Of a stretch of DNA of 15,051 nt, positions 6,076 through 14,217 are shown in pieces. Origin of the DNA: an archaeon (GTDB lineage Archaea > Asgardarchaeota > Hermodarchaeia > Hermodarchaeales > Hermodarchaeaceae); the NCBI GenBank assembly GCA_016550405.1, contig JABXGX010000151.1:1-15051 (forward strand). Direction: 5' to 3'. A program made the position numbers and the translations under genes. The first letter of the stretch is position 1. Every line of letters starts with the position of its first letter. The notes beneath the pieces were generated by a model that made no database searches, had not been told where the DNA came from, and saw only the letters and a list, made by a program, of their open reading frames with translations.

Positions 6076-8718
6076 ATGTCATACAGGATATGTCCACGCT
6101 GCTCTGGTTTTGTAGAAGTACGACGCACTGGTAACCATTTCAAGGTGATCTGTAGAGAATGTGGAGCAAGCCATCAAACCACGCCGGGAGAAATTGGAGA
6201 TCCTGTTGCAGCCTATCTACGCTTTGTGGACATCATGGAAGCCGGGGAGCCAGCTCAAGAGGCTAGAGTAAAAAGTAAGCCCGATAAGCCTCGCCCTAAA
6301 CAGAAGGTCAATACACGACTGAAATCCAAAGAGGAATGGGAAAAACAGCGTCGTGCAGCCGGTGTGACTGCGTTCGATAAATTACCGGAAGTAGTACAAC
6401 GGATTCTCAGGGATTCGGCCTACCGATTAGTCAAATACCGACAGTTCCCCGAGACTGCACCTGAACCAGGTTGCTCGATCGATGGGGCACCAATCGAAGA
6501 CCAATTAAAAGCAACTCTAAAACATCAAGGTGTTACCCAGCTCTTTGCATTTCAAGAAAAAGCCATCCAATACATCCTTGATGGCCAAGATGTAGTTGTT
6601 TCTGCCCCAACAGCGACCGGAAAAACCGAAGCCTTTGCGCTGCCTGTGATTCAGCAAATCCTAGAAAGGCGAATAGGATGGGGACCCCTACGACCTGCTG
6701 AACAACGCGCCGTCCAAGCCATTTTCATTTACCCCACAAAAGCTCTTGCACGTGATCAAGCCGGAAAACTGGCAATCCTCGCATCAAGTGTTGGACTAGA
6801 TGTTGCAGTGCTCGATGGAGATACGCCCAAATCGGAACGAGCAGCTATTTTCAAACAGCCACCCGATATCCTGATTACTAACCCGGATATGCTTCACCTA
6901 CATTTAGTTCGTCCACGCGACCCTATTCGTCGCCTTGTTCGCACAGCAAAACATGTCGTATTAGACGAGCTGCATGTATATGTAGGTGCGTTTGGGTCAA
7001 ATGTGCATTTCCTTCTCCGACGACTCCAACGGATATGTCCCCCCCTGCAACTTATTGGAGCATCGGCCACTGTTGCGAATGCGCAAGAATTTGCAGAGCT
7101 GTTATTTGACCGTTCAGTGGTGAGTATCCATTGTGAAACCGGGAAAAAGGGGATTATCCATTTTCTGATGCTTTACCCGGAACGAGTAAGCCAAAGCACG
7201 ATGATTGCAGGGGTAGCTCGCGAGTTAGTTCGTCATGATCTAAAGACCCTTGTTTTTGCGAATACTCACAAGAATGCCGAAGTCATCAATCTGATTTCAC
7301 GCCGTACACAAATGAAAAGTGCAGTCCATCGTGCGGGTCTCCCCCTGACATATCGTCGCCAAGTTGAGGATGATTTTCGTCGCGGGGAACTCGATTTACT
7401 AGTTTCGACTCCCACCCTGGAGTTGGGAATTGACATTGGTGACCTAGAGGGTGTTGTGTCAATGTTGGTGGGAATAACGCGATTGACACAGCGGATTGGT
7501 CGGGCAGGAAGAAAAGGGCAAGAAAGTGTTGCAGTTTTAGCGCTTCGTCAAAACGACGCTATTAGCACCTATTATTGTGAGCACCCTGAGGACTATTTCA
7601 TGGATATAGATCCTGCATACGTTGAACCCCATAATGAAGTGGTGGCCTACCACCAAATAATAGCCGCAGCTCTTGATATGCCGATCGATTCGGAGGAATT
7701 CACCGAATTTCAAACCATATTACAACAGTTGCGTAAAGAGGGACTTTTAACAGAGTCGAAGACCAAGCTAAGACCCGATATCATCCAGGCTCGGCGCATT
7801 TTAGCGCGGTACTCTATTCGTGGGATTGGGGATAGTGTACATATCATCCATGAAGGTAAGATTATTGGTGAACGCCAGATGCCAATTGCGATGGGTGAAC
7901 TTCATCCTGGGGCTTACTATTTACATGCGGGCACTACCTATGAATCCGTGGAATTCGAATATCGCCATGGCGTTGGAAGAGCGGTTGTGAGGAAACTTCC
8001 ACGTGGCCATCGTGAGATGACTCAGCCAATTCGTCACGTCAACCCCGAAATTATCCATGTCTTAGACACACGGCAGGCCTACGGAATGACGGTACATTAT
8101 GCGGACTTGCGGATGACGGAAGTCATCACGGGCTATGTAATCAAAGACATCTACACAGACAGGATTTCGAAAACCAAGGATCTCGACCAGCCATTAGAAT
8201 TCACATATCCAACGAAAGGTTTCTTTTTCACTGCGCCTTACCCCATTACAGCTGTTAAGAAAACAGCTAAACAAATTCAGGTTTCAAAGAAACCAATTGA
8301 CAAAGAGAACGAAATCCCAGAAGAGGAACTTATTGTGGGCGGATTTCATGCCTTTGAACATACTCTGATTGAAAGTAGTGACATGCTTACGGGGGGTGGA
8401 CGGAATGCCATCGGTGGTGTTTCAATGGGATCATCGGGGCTCATCTTCATTTATGACGGAAGTCCAGGAGGAAGTGGGCTGGCAAAACTACTCTATGACC
8501 GACTGGAAGAGGCTTTACGACGTGTGTCGGTAATTCTGAATGAATGTCCTTGTGAAGCCATTGAAGGATGCCCTGCCTGCACCTACTCTTACCAATGCGG
8601 CAATAATAACACCCCATTGTTTAAGGAGGGGGCATTAGAGGTTGCTAAAATGATATTGAAAGGAGTGCAAGCTCCAACAGTTGAGAAACCCAAAATCACT
8701 GAAGAACCCCTTGTCTAG
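6076..8718 (+). CDS. Hrq1/MrfA-type superfamily 2 helicase with N-terminal zinc ribbon
   Basis: An 880-residue ATP-dependent helicase, probably for DNA repair. Residues 6-30 hold a zinc ribbon (CPRC...CREC; C6, C9, C27, C30), followed by a charged linker. The helicase core shows AFQEKAIQYI (158-167), Walker A APTATGKT (177-184), motif Ia YPTKALARDQ (219-228), TNPDMLH (268-274), motif II DELH (297-300), SAT (330-332), VFANTHKNAE (393-402), VSTPTLELGIDIG (443-455) and motif VI QRIGRAGRKG (472-481). The C-terminal part (about 750-860) matches the DUF1998/MrfA module, with cysteines C824, C826, C832, C835 and C841 (CPC...CPAC...C) and GGRNAIGG, DGSPGGSG. Bacterial MrfA and fungal Hrq1 act on DNA crosslinks; that role here is by family analogy. 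MrfA is about 750 residues, so the extra length is mainly the N-terminal ribbon. The ATG has GGTGGGAG six bases upstream. Confidence 0.93.
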   Translation: MSYRICPRCSGFVEVRRTGNHFKVICRECGASHQTTPGEIGDPVAAYLRFVDIMEAGEPAQEARVKSKPDKPRPKQKVNTRLKSKEEWEKQRRAAGVTAFDKLPEVVQRILRDSAYRLVKYRQFPETAPEPGCSIDGAPIEDQLKATLKHQGVTQLFAFQEKAIQYILDGQDVVVSAPTATGKTEAFALPVIQQILERRIGWGPLRPAEQRAVQAIFIYPTKALARDQAGKLAILASSVGLDVAVLDGDTPKSERAAIFKQPPDILITNPDMLHLHLVRPRDPIRRLVRTAKHVVLDELHVYVGAFGSNVHFLLRRLQRICPPLQLIGASATVANAQEFAELLFDRSVVSIHCETGKKGIIHFLMLYPERVSQSTMIAGVARELVRHDLKTLVFANTHKNAEVINLISRRTQMKSAVHRAGLPLTYRRQVEDDFRRGELDLLVSTPTLELGIDIGDLEGVVSMLVGITRLTQRIGRAGRKGQESVAVLALRQNDAISTYYCEHPEDYFMDIDPAYVEPHNEVVAYHQIIAAALDMPIDSEEFTEFQTILQQLRKEGLLTESKTKLRPDIIQARRILARYSIRGIGDSVHIIHEGKIIGERQMPIAMGELHPGAYYLHAGTTYESVEFEYRHGVGRAVVRKLPRGHREMTQPIRHVNPEIIHVLDTRQAYGMTVHYADLRMTEVITGYVIKDIYTDRISKTKDLDQPLEFTYPTKGFFFTAPYPITAVKKTAKQIQVSKKPIDKENEIPEEELIVGGFHAFEHTLIESSDMLTGGGRNAIGGVSMGSSGLIFIYDGSPGGSGLAKLLYDRLEEALRRVSVILNECPCEAIEGCPACTYSYQCGNNNTPLFKEGALEVAKMILKGVQAPTVEKPKITEEPLV

Positions 8719-8731
8719 TCTTTTGTTTAAA

Positions 8732-9979
8732 TCAGAAATCTGGAGTAAGCTCTGCTCGAATTTTGGGAAATAGGGCTCGAACGATTGGCAGCTTCAATAC
8801 TCGTCCACCTGCGTCAGGATAAATCTGGTGGAGATCATCAATGGTCTTGTACCCCATCAGAAGTTGATAGATAGCTGGAAAGGGAACTGCAACATCTGCT
8901 TCTTTGAGATCTTGACGATTGATTTCATTGATTTCATGTACGTTGCCTTCTTTGAAGATGAGCTCTATTGCTGCCCGATACCAACTCAGACAAAGTGAGG
9001 CGGACAATTGAGCAAAATCTGACTGAGAGAGGCGATGTTCCAGAACCGGAGCGATGGTTTCTAAGAACCGTTTGATTGACGGGATTCGAATATACCACGC
9101 ATATGGTCTTTCGAATTTTGACCGGCTAATTCCTTCAAGGGCTGATTTCAATGCTGGTCGAGAAGGGCGGTAGATCCGGAGAGGTAGCCTTCGACGTCTG
9201 GCTAACGCCTTCAGGAAGCGCAATAATGGGAGAATGTGGGCTAGATTATCAAGCCATAACTCATGGATTTCTACAAACCCCCAGCCAACCGTGAGCATAA
9301 AAGATCCTACAAGGACATCACTTTGTTTGACCACATAGAATCGGTAAACCGAATCCTCGCCTAAGCGCCCATGTGTAAGATAGGAGTAATCAATCGAAGA
9401 GATTTTCCTATAAAAGTCGAGATATGAATTGCGTACATCACGACCCCGAAGATATTCATCGAAGGTATCGTGGCTTATCTCCTTGAAGTGAACTGGTTCT
9501 TGTTCACCTTTTTTCAGTTTCGGAATCAACTCTAGCGGAATTACAAGTGTTCCACCCCACGGGATACCATAGACATAGCCTAAACTCCGGTAGAAATAGG
9601 GAATTCCTATGATGACAAGGAGTGGAAGTTTATATTCCTCAACGCGTTTTTCAAAAATTGTGTTGAGTCGTCGGATGAGCCCTCGATGGCGGTATTCAGG
9701 GAGAGTTGCAACAATTTCCATATGTCCCACAGGAAATTCTGTGCCATTGAGTACACATTTAGTACGCGATAGACAAAAGTAGGATGCCACTCTGGCTTTG
9801 TTAGTATCCATGACTAGAAAATGGTCGGACACAGGAAAATCTGGATGGTAATTGAAAAGTCGATCAACCATTGGGCTAACTTCATTCCCGAAGACCGTTT
9901 TGACAGTGGCTGTGATTGCCTCCTGGTCTGCACGAGTTGCGGGACGCATGATGAACCCATCGCCTAAGTCTTGTTCCAT
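8732..9979 (-). CDS. Eis-like GNAT N-acetyltransferase
   Basis: A 415-residue protein from the ATG at 9979, chosen because AGAAGGAC lies seven bases upstream; a TTG at 10027 would add 16 residues of poor character. Residues about 5-150 form a GNAT domain: GFIMRPATRADQEAI, HMEIVATLPEYRHRGLIRRL with the acetyl-CoA-binding R-H-R-G-L turn at 97-101, and IIGIPYFYRSLGY (123-135) near the catalytic strand. A second, degenerate GNAT-like region and a C-terminal SCP2-like domain (LCLSWYRAAIELIFKEGNVH onward) are expected in the Eis architecture, and length agrees with that family (about 400). Eis proteins acetylate amines such as aminoglycosides or peptide lysines; the natural substrate here is unknown. 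Soluble, no signal peptide. It converges on the helicase gene with a 13-base gap. Confidence 0.85.
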   Translation of the reverse strand: MEQDLGDGFIMRPATRADQEAITATVKTVFGNEVSPMVDRLFNYHPDFPVSDHFLVMDTNKARVASYFCLSRTKCVLNGTEFPVGHMEIVATLPEYRHRGLIRRLNTIFEKRVEEYKLPLLVIIGIPYFYRSLGYVYGIPWGGTLVIPLELIPKLKKGEQEPVHFKEISHDTFDEYLRGRDVRNSYLDFYRKISSIDYSYLTHGRLGEDSVYRFYVVKQSDVLVGSFMLTVGWGFVEIHELWLDNLAHILPLLRFLKALARRRRLPLRIYRPSRPALKSALEGISRSKFERPYAWYIRIPSIKRFLETIAPVLEHRLSQSDFAQLSASLCLSWYRAAIELIFKEGNVHEINEINRQDLKEADVAVPFPAIYQLLMGYKTIDDLHQIYPDAGGRVLKLPIVRALFPKIRAELTPDF

Positions 9980-10143
9980 TGTAATTGTCCTTCTGAGTGT
10001 TTTGCGTTCGTTTGTGTGCTTCTTCAAAATTGTATTGGTTGGTTTTTGTTTACATGAAAATAGAATGTCAGTCGAGGAATCCTAACATTTTAAGATGACG
10101 AAACCCTTCACAGTGGGGTAATCTACCCTAGTAGTAAGCCTGG

Positions 10144-10395
10144 ATGATAATGACGCGGTTTAAGTATTACACAATTTATCGGTGTAAAAATTGTGGCGAG
10201 CATATTCGTGTTCATGGTAAGCTTACATCTAAACTCGTGTTACCATCAGGCATCCATATGTGCTGTCATCGCCCTAGACTAGTTAGAGAACGGCATGTGT
10301 TGATATCTGAATACAAAGAACCGGACAGCTCCCAAGTAGAACATCCAGGCGATGAAAAGAGTCAACAGAAAAGGTTAGCAGATTTTTCCGAGTAA
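10144..10395 (+). CDS. Small zinc-ribbon-like protein
   Basis: An 83-residue protein with a C14-x-x-C17 knuckle (YRCKNCGEHIRVHG) and a second cysteine pair, C40-C41 (HMCCHRPRLVRERH), spaced about 22 residues apart, which suggests one zinc site. The adjacent CC rather than CxxC in the second half is unusual, and the neighbouring His residues (H39, H42) could take part. The C-terminal third is hydrophilic and likely disordered. The ATG at 10144 has an in-frame ATG two codons later; neither has a strong ribosome binding site. Such proteins often bind nucleic acid or a protein partner, but nothing here shows which. It is transcribed away from the acetyltransferase gene and converges on mtrH. Confidence 0.65.
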   Translation: MIMTRFKYYTIYRCKNCGEHIRVHGKLTSKLVLPSGIHMCCHRPRLVRERHVLISEYKEPDSSQVEHPGDEKSQQKRLADFSE

Positions 10396-10409
10396 CTCGG
10401 CTCATTTTT
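10388..10409. terminator. Hairpin plus T-run between convergent genes
   Basis: CCGAG at 10388-10392 pairs with CTCGG at 10396-10400 around a three-base loop that is the TAA stop codon of the small zinc-ribbon gene. Five T residues follow at 10405-10409, just before the stop of mtrH on the other strand. The T-run suits archaeal termination of the plus-strand transcript; the hairpin is short and may be incidental. Confidence 0.35.
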
Positions 10410-10411
10410 CA

Positions 10412-11347
10412 TCAAAGAACTTTGTAACGTGGGTGATTTCGGGTTTTGGGTGTGGGGGCTGGATAGGCTCCATTAACAGATGTATAAGCAATGAGCGCAT
10501 CTGTGACTGATACCGTGGAAAAGAAGCGTGGAGCTCGACGAAGAGGTCCTGCAAGGATAAAATCTGCCCCATGGCATTGCAAATATGAGCATAGTGATGG
10601 GGCTAGATACCGCTTTGCGGCTGGTGAGATTTGAGATGCGTGACGCCATAGAGCAACACTATTCGCGGAACCCGCACCTACCGGATATCCCAACTTGTTC
10701 TTGACAAAGCGCATAGCCGCGGCCGCGATACTCAAACCGGCAAGATCCAAAGCAACCGTATCGACGAGGATTTTCGAAATCTTTGCTTCTTTGGCTTTAT
10801 CGAGGAGTCCCTCAGTTTCAGGTGTACCTTGAAGTGCTTCGAGCCGACCCTGGGGGCGGATATCAAGGGGATTATGGGCTAGGATTATTGCCGCTTTAAT
10901 CCCTGCCTTCTTTAGGGTATTCAGTTCTTCCGGAGATGTATGATGGCTTATAGCGTCATAAATTGCCAGGTTTACACGATCTGTGTCCTTTGCAGTGATC
11001 ACACCAGCTAATCGTGCATCTTGTGAGCTACTGTCAATAAGAAAAGGGATTGATGGAGCATGGTCAGCAAGAAAGGTGAGGTAATTTCTCATCGCATCCG
11101 GCGTCTCCGCTAGGACATCAAGAATTAATGGAGTTCCGGTTATTTCAGTAAGTTTTACAGCCCGAGTCAAGTATCGTTTTGCCCGTTTCTGGTCAAATGA
11201 GCCCTGAATTGGATCAGTTACTAGCTTGTCGCCCCTATGAAATATTGAAAGCATGAGCGTGGTAGGGTATTCACCCCTACCACCACCGAGAATGATATCT
11301 CCAATTTGCACAGTTTTTGGCTCAACAAACTGATTTTGATCTGGCAT
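10412..11347 (-). CDS. mtrH: MtrH-family methyltransferase (tetrahydromethanopterin S-methyltransferase subunit H)
   Basis: A 311-residue TIM-barrel methyltransferase. Family landmarks in order: GGGRGEYPTTLMLSIFHRGD (21-40), PLILDVLAETPDAM (73-86), PFLIDSSSQDARLAG (101-115), a strand IILAHNP (154-160), ILVDTVALDLAGLS (193-206) and GAGSANSVALW (224-234). In methanogens MtrH moves the methyl group from methyl-tetrahydromethanopterin to the corrinoid of MtrA in the membrane-bound, sodium-pumping Mtr complex. No other mtr gene is present in this window, so a soluble role with a separate corrinoid protein, between a pterin C1 carrier and a methyl donor or acceptor, is the better inference. The ATG at 11347 is preceded by GAGGT about eight bases away. 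Length agrees with the family (about 310). It converges on the zinc-ribbon gene. Confidence 0.9.
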   Translation of the reverse strand: MPDQNQFVEPKTVQIGDIILGGGRGEYPTTLMLSIFHRGDKLVTDPIQGSFDQKRAKRYLTRAVKLTEITGTPLILDVLAETPDAMRNYLTFLADHAPSIPFLIDSSSQDARLAGVITAKDTDRVNLAIYDAISHHTSPEELNTLKKAGIKAAIILAHNPLDIRPQGRLEALQGTPETEGLLDKAKEAKISKILVDTVALDLAGLSIAAAAMRFVKNKLGYPVGAGSANSVALWRHASQISPAAKRYLAPSLCSYLQCHGADFILAGPLRRAPRFFSTVSVTDALIAYTSVNGAYPAPTPKTRNHPRYKVL

Positions 11348-11410
11348 ATTTCATACCTCACGAAGAGAAGAGACATGTCTATCTACAAGAGGAGGGTGAG
11401 CATTTTAAGT

Positions 11411-11602
11411 CTACTTCGAAGAGAACCCAGAACGGTCGAAACGCTTTTTAGCATTCTTTCGCCCCAACCTTGTCTTCCATAAATAGGAAGAATCAAGAAT
11501 TGTTGGCACATCAGCAGTCATCCCGTTGATAATAAAATCACGAAGAGCCCGAAATGGAAAATCCTTTGAATCAGAATAGAATCTATCCCATGGGATAACC
11601 AT
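11411..11602 (-). CDS. Possible small protein upstream of mtrH
   Basis: A 63-residue frame from ATG 11602 (MVIPWDRFYSDSKDFPFRAL) to TAG at 11411. It reads like a real protein: mixed hydrophobic core RDFIINGMTADVPTILDSS, then a basic tail (WKTRLGRKNAKKRFDRSGF), and no rare or repetitive composition. It has no ribosome binding site and its start overlaps the LmbE-like start on the other strand (the ATGs share bases 11601-11602). The frame continues upstream as antisense of the LmbE gene, which is shadow. It ends 63 bases before the mtrH start, so co-transcription is possible. I recognise no family; it could be spurious. Confidence 0.35.
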   Translation of the reverse strand: MVIPWDRFYSDSKDFPFRALRDFIINGMTADVPTILDSSYLWKTRLGRKNAKKRFDRSGFSSK

Positions 11603-12419
11603 GCCAGATGAATTGTGGGATACTAAAGAGGAACTGACAATCTTGGTCGTTGAAGCCCATCCTGATGATGCAACTCTTTTTGCTGGAGGAACCATCGCTA
11701 AGCTTGCAAAGATGGGACATAGAATTGTAAACCTGTGCACAACTTATGGTGAAAAAGGAACTCTGGATCCCACAATGACCCAAGAAGCAATGATTGAAAT
11801 TGAAAAAGAGGAATCAAAACGCGCGGCTAATGTGTTAGGTGTAAAAGAGGTCCTGTATTTAGGCATTCCAGATGGAGAAGTAGTCGCCCATCTTGAACTC
11901 CGCCGTTCCTACACCGAAGTGATTCGTCAAGTGTGTCCTGATATCGTGTTAAGCTTTGATCCCCACGACCCTTATGATCCCCATCCTGACCATCAGGCAA
12001 CTGGTCGCACAATTTACGAAGCTTGTTATACAAGCCATCTTCACCTCTATTTTCCAGAGCAGTTGAAGAAGGGATTAAATCCCCATATTGTGACCAAATA
12101 TTTTGGTTGGAATAGTCCAACTCCCAATACCTTCGTGGATATAGGTGGGACAGTCGAGACAAAAATCCAAGCGCTATTTCAGTATGAAAGTCAAATGCAG
12201 ATGCTTCTTGAAGAAACGAAGCAACGTGTTCTTTTAGCAGGGCTCTCAGTTCCCATCCTTGAGTCCATGGACTGGAAGGATATCTACCGAGTGTGGATAA
12301 CACTCTCTGCTCAAAAAATTGGTAAGGAAGCCGGGTATCAATACGCCGAAGCGTTTAATGGTATGTATTTTAGTGCAGCTGGAGTTATCTCGGAATTGTT
12401 GAACTCAGAGAATAAATAA
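11601..12419 (+). CDS. LmbE/PIG-L family N-deacetylase
   Basis: A 272-residue zinc-dependent deacetylase. The metal motif AHPDD (A19-H20-P21-D22-D23) is followed by the second motif HPDHQATG with H128 and H131 (FDPHDPYDPHPDH), giving the usual H20, D23, H131 zinc site with D22 as the general base. TLFAGGTIAKLAKMGHRIV and LCTTYGEKG are typical of the Rossmann-like core. Family members remove N-acetyl groups from GlcNAc-containing lipids, mycothiol or chitobiose-type sugars; the substrate here is unknown. The start ATG 11601 has little ribosome binding site and shares bases with a possible divergent start. The C-terminal half (EQLKKGLNPHIVTKYFGWNS onward) is as in family members. It lies 78 bases ahead of the membrane protein gene on the same strand. 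Confidence 0.9.
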   Translation: MPDELWDTKEELTILVVEAHPDDATLFAGGTIAKLAKMGHRIVNLCTTYGEKGTLDPTMTQEAMIEIEKEESKRAANVLGVKEVLYLGIPDGEVVAHLELRRSYTEVIRQVCPDIVLSFDPHDPYDPHPDHQATGRTIYEACYTSHLHLYFPEQLKKGLNPHIVTKYFGWNSPTPNTFVDIGGTVETKIQALFQYESQMQMLLEETKQRVLLAGLSVPILESMDWKDIYRVWITLSAQKIGKEAGYQYAEAFNGMYFSAAGVISELLNSENK

Positions 12420-12497
12420 TACAGAATCGAAAACCCTTCCAGCAGAAATTGAACATTTTTAGGGAAGTTCATTTCCGAGGGAAGGCGGTGTAATCTT

Positions 12498-13040
12498 ATG
12501 AATGGTTGGGATCATGTCTTCTTCACCACAATCATCTTCATCATAGGATGGATTATGTTCCAATTCTTCTTCCCATGGCTTTTGCCAGCGGCGTTTAGCT
12601 TCTGGTTTTTCTTAATTGCCTGGATTGGTGGAATATTCCCTGATTTTGATATTCAATGGAAACCCTTGCTTGGTCATCGCTCTATTATCACTCATAGTGT
12701 ACTTGCACCGCTAGTCATTGTTACACTCTTCTTTCTCCCAGTGTATTTCCTGGGATTGTGGACCTCTATTGATCGATATTTCATTGCGATGTTCTTACTC
12801 GGTTGCGCGTGTCATTTCTTCCTAGACCTTGCCCCCAGTACTCGTTCTGTGCTTAATCGCTTCATGAAGAATCCATTAGAGGCCTTTGTGTATATCGAAA
12901 AGGGAATGAAAGCTCCACCAGGAAACATCACCTATGTTCCCAAGAAATACGAAAAAGGGTGGCTCATTGGAAACGGAGCAGCCCTCGTTGCCTTTGTCAT
13001 CTTATCACTCTTGTTCATCTTCCCTTCACTGGGGCTTTAA
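12498..13040 (+). CDS. YdjM/DUF457-like membrane-bound metal-dependent hydrolase
   Basis: A 180-residue integral membrane protein with about four helices: residues 7-25, 30-50, 68-88 and 94-110, plus a C-terminal helix 155-177. Conserved polar residues typical of this family sit at membrane borders: GGIFPDFD (D49, D51), GHRSIITHS (H60, H66) and CHFFLDL (H106, D110). The family is annotated as metal-dependent hydrolases of the inner membrane, related to phospholipase C-like enzymes, but the substrate is not established. The ATG at 12498 is preceded by GGAAGGCGGTG. The last 26 bases overlap the end of the iron-sulfur protein gene on the opposite strand, so the two convergent transcripts share their 3' ends. 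Confidence 0.8.
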   Translation: MNGWDHVFFTTIIFIIGWIMFQFFFPWLLPAAFSFWFFLIAWIGGIFPDFDIQWKPLLGHRSIITHSVLAPLVIVTLFFLPVYFLGLWTSIDRYFIAMFLLGCACHFFLDLAPSTRSVLNRFMKNPLEAFVYIEKGMKAPPGNITYVPKKYEKGWLIGNGAALVAFVILSLLFIFPSLGL

Positions 13041-14217
13041 GAGCGCTAGCAAGCAATTCCATCAAATCAAGGATTTCAAATCCTCCACTCGCATTCTTTG
13101 AGTGGACATCAGTGAAATGAAGTTTACAATTCGGACATGCTGATACAAGCATATCAACTGCCAGAGCAGCCGTATCCTCTAGCCGCTGTTGAGTAATTTC
13201 TTTGGCGAGTAAGGGGAAGGTTTTGACTAAAGCCCCACCACCCCCACAACAATCAGCCTTATCTCGAGTGTGTGGAAATTCCTTCAATTGGGTGCTTGGA
13301 ATAAAATGAAGTAATCGCCGAGGTTGCTCGTATATGCCTAGTTCTCGACCCAGATGACAAGGATCGTGATAGGTTAGTAACCTTTGCTTTTTTGTGTGGA
13401 ATTTAGAGAGTAAAGGCACCAATTTGTTCTTGTAACGGACAAGAAACTCAGAAATATGAAATACTCGAACTTTCTTTGGTAGTGACACTCCCAATCGAGG
13501 ATAATCCTCTCGAAGGGCCCGAGCACATCCAGGACAGGTCGTAATTATCGTTCGGGCATTTGATTGCACAATCACTTCCACGTTCTGTTGAGCCAACGAT
13601 TTTGCGGTCCTGATGAATCCTGCCCTGATTAAGGGGGATCCACAGCAGACCTCACTTTCTGAACCAGACAAGAAAGCATAATCGAGGTTTAGAGCTCTAA
13701 GGACTTGATGGGTAGCTAACGCGATTTCAGGGTGACGATATGCTGTTGTGCATCCAACAAAGTAAGCGATTTTAGCATTTGTGGCTGCTTCCTTGAGAGC
13801 ATCTTTGAGGAGAGCAAACCGTGTATTATGAGGTTCTCCATACACGTTAGAATGAGCAGTCACGCTTTGATCAAGCTCTAAGGTTCCGTGAGGAGCACGA
13901 TGTTCTTTGACTACATGTTCACGGGCAAGTTCGATGATAAGGGGAAGTTCATGACGTGGTTTACACCAGGCTTTGCAAGCACCACAAAGATTACATTGGT
14001 AGAGTCGGTCGACCGCGGCTTCGGTTAAAGCGCTTTTCTGACCACGGTATAGTTCGATGATTAAGGCGCGACCAACTGGACTGCATGCATCTGAACCTGT
14101 TGCTAGATGAGTAGGACATGAGTGTCGGCACATGCGACTACAAAGACTGCAAAGGCGGCTAATTTTAGAAAAATCATCAAGCGAGAAGGGAAAATTCGTT
14201 GGTTTGGATGAGGTCAT
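13015..14217 (-). CDS. GlcF/HdrD-like iron-sulfur oxidoreductase subunit
   Basis: A 400-residue iron-sulfur protein. Two [4Fe-4S] sites lie at the N-terminus: C23, C26, C30, C34 (CSLCSRMCRHSCP) and C75, C78, C81, C85 (CNLCGACKAWCKP). Two cysteine-rich CCG domains follow: first FVGC156, C191-C192-G, C228-x-x-C231; second HDPC287, C323-C324-GGGG, C361-x-x-C364. This is the layout of GlcF, LldE/GlpC and HdrD, which pass electrons from a flavoprotein to a quinone or other carrier. The first cluster's spacing CxxCxxxCxxxC is a little wider than the common CxxCxxCxxxCP. No membrane helix or signal is seen, so attachment must be through partners. An AGGAGGG lies eight bases before ATG 14217, and the ATG overlaps the stop of the upstream FAD oxidase as TAATG, so translation is probably coupled. 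Confidence 0.92.
   Translation of the reverse strand: MTSSKPTNFPFSLDDFSKISRLCSLCSRMCRHSCPTHLATGSDACSPVGRALIIELYRGQKSALTEAAVDRLYQCNLCGACKAWCKPRHELPLIIELAREHVVKEHRAPHGTLELDQSVTAHSNVYGEPHNTRFALLKDALKEAATNAKIAYFVGCTTAYRHPEIALATHQVLRALNLDYAFLSGSESEVCCGSPLIRAGFIRTAKSLAQQNVEVIVQSNARTIITTCPGCARALREDYPRLGVSLPKKVRVFHISEFLVRYKNKLVPLLSKFHTKKQRLLTYHDPCHLGRELGIYEQPRRLLHFIPSTQLKEFPHTRDKADCCGGGGALVKTFPLLAKEITQQRLEDTAALAVDMLVSACPNCKLHFTDVHSKNASGGFEILDLMELLASALKAPVKGR

Noticed and set aside
11371..11380. Perfect 10-bp palindrome AGACATGTCT upstream of mtrH
   Set aside because: Palindromes of this length are expected many times by chance in 15 kb, and no second copy or other operator feature accompanies it.
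12434..12497. CCTTCC and GGAAGG complementarity that might hide the ribosome binding site of the membrane protein gene
   Set aside because: Only six pairs over a long distance; too weak to claim a riboswitch or RNA thermometer.
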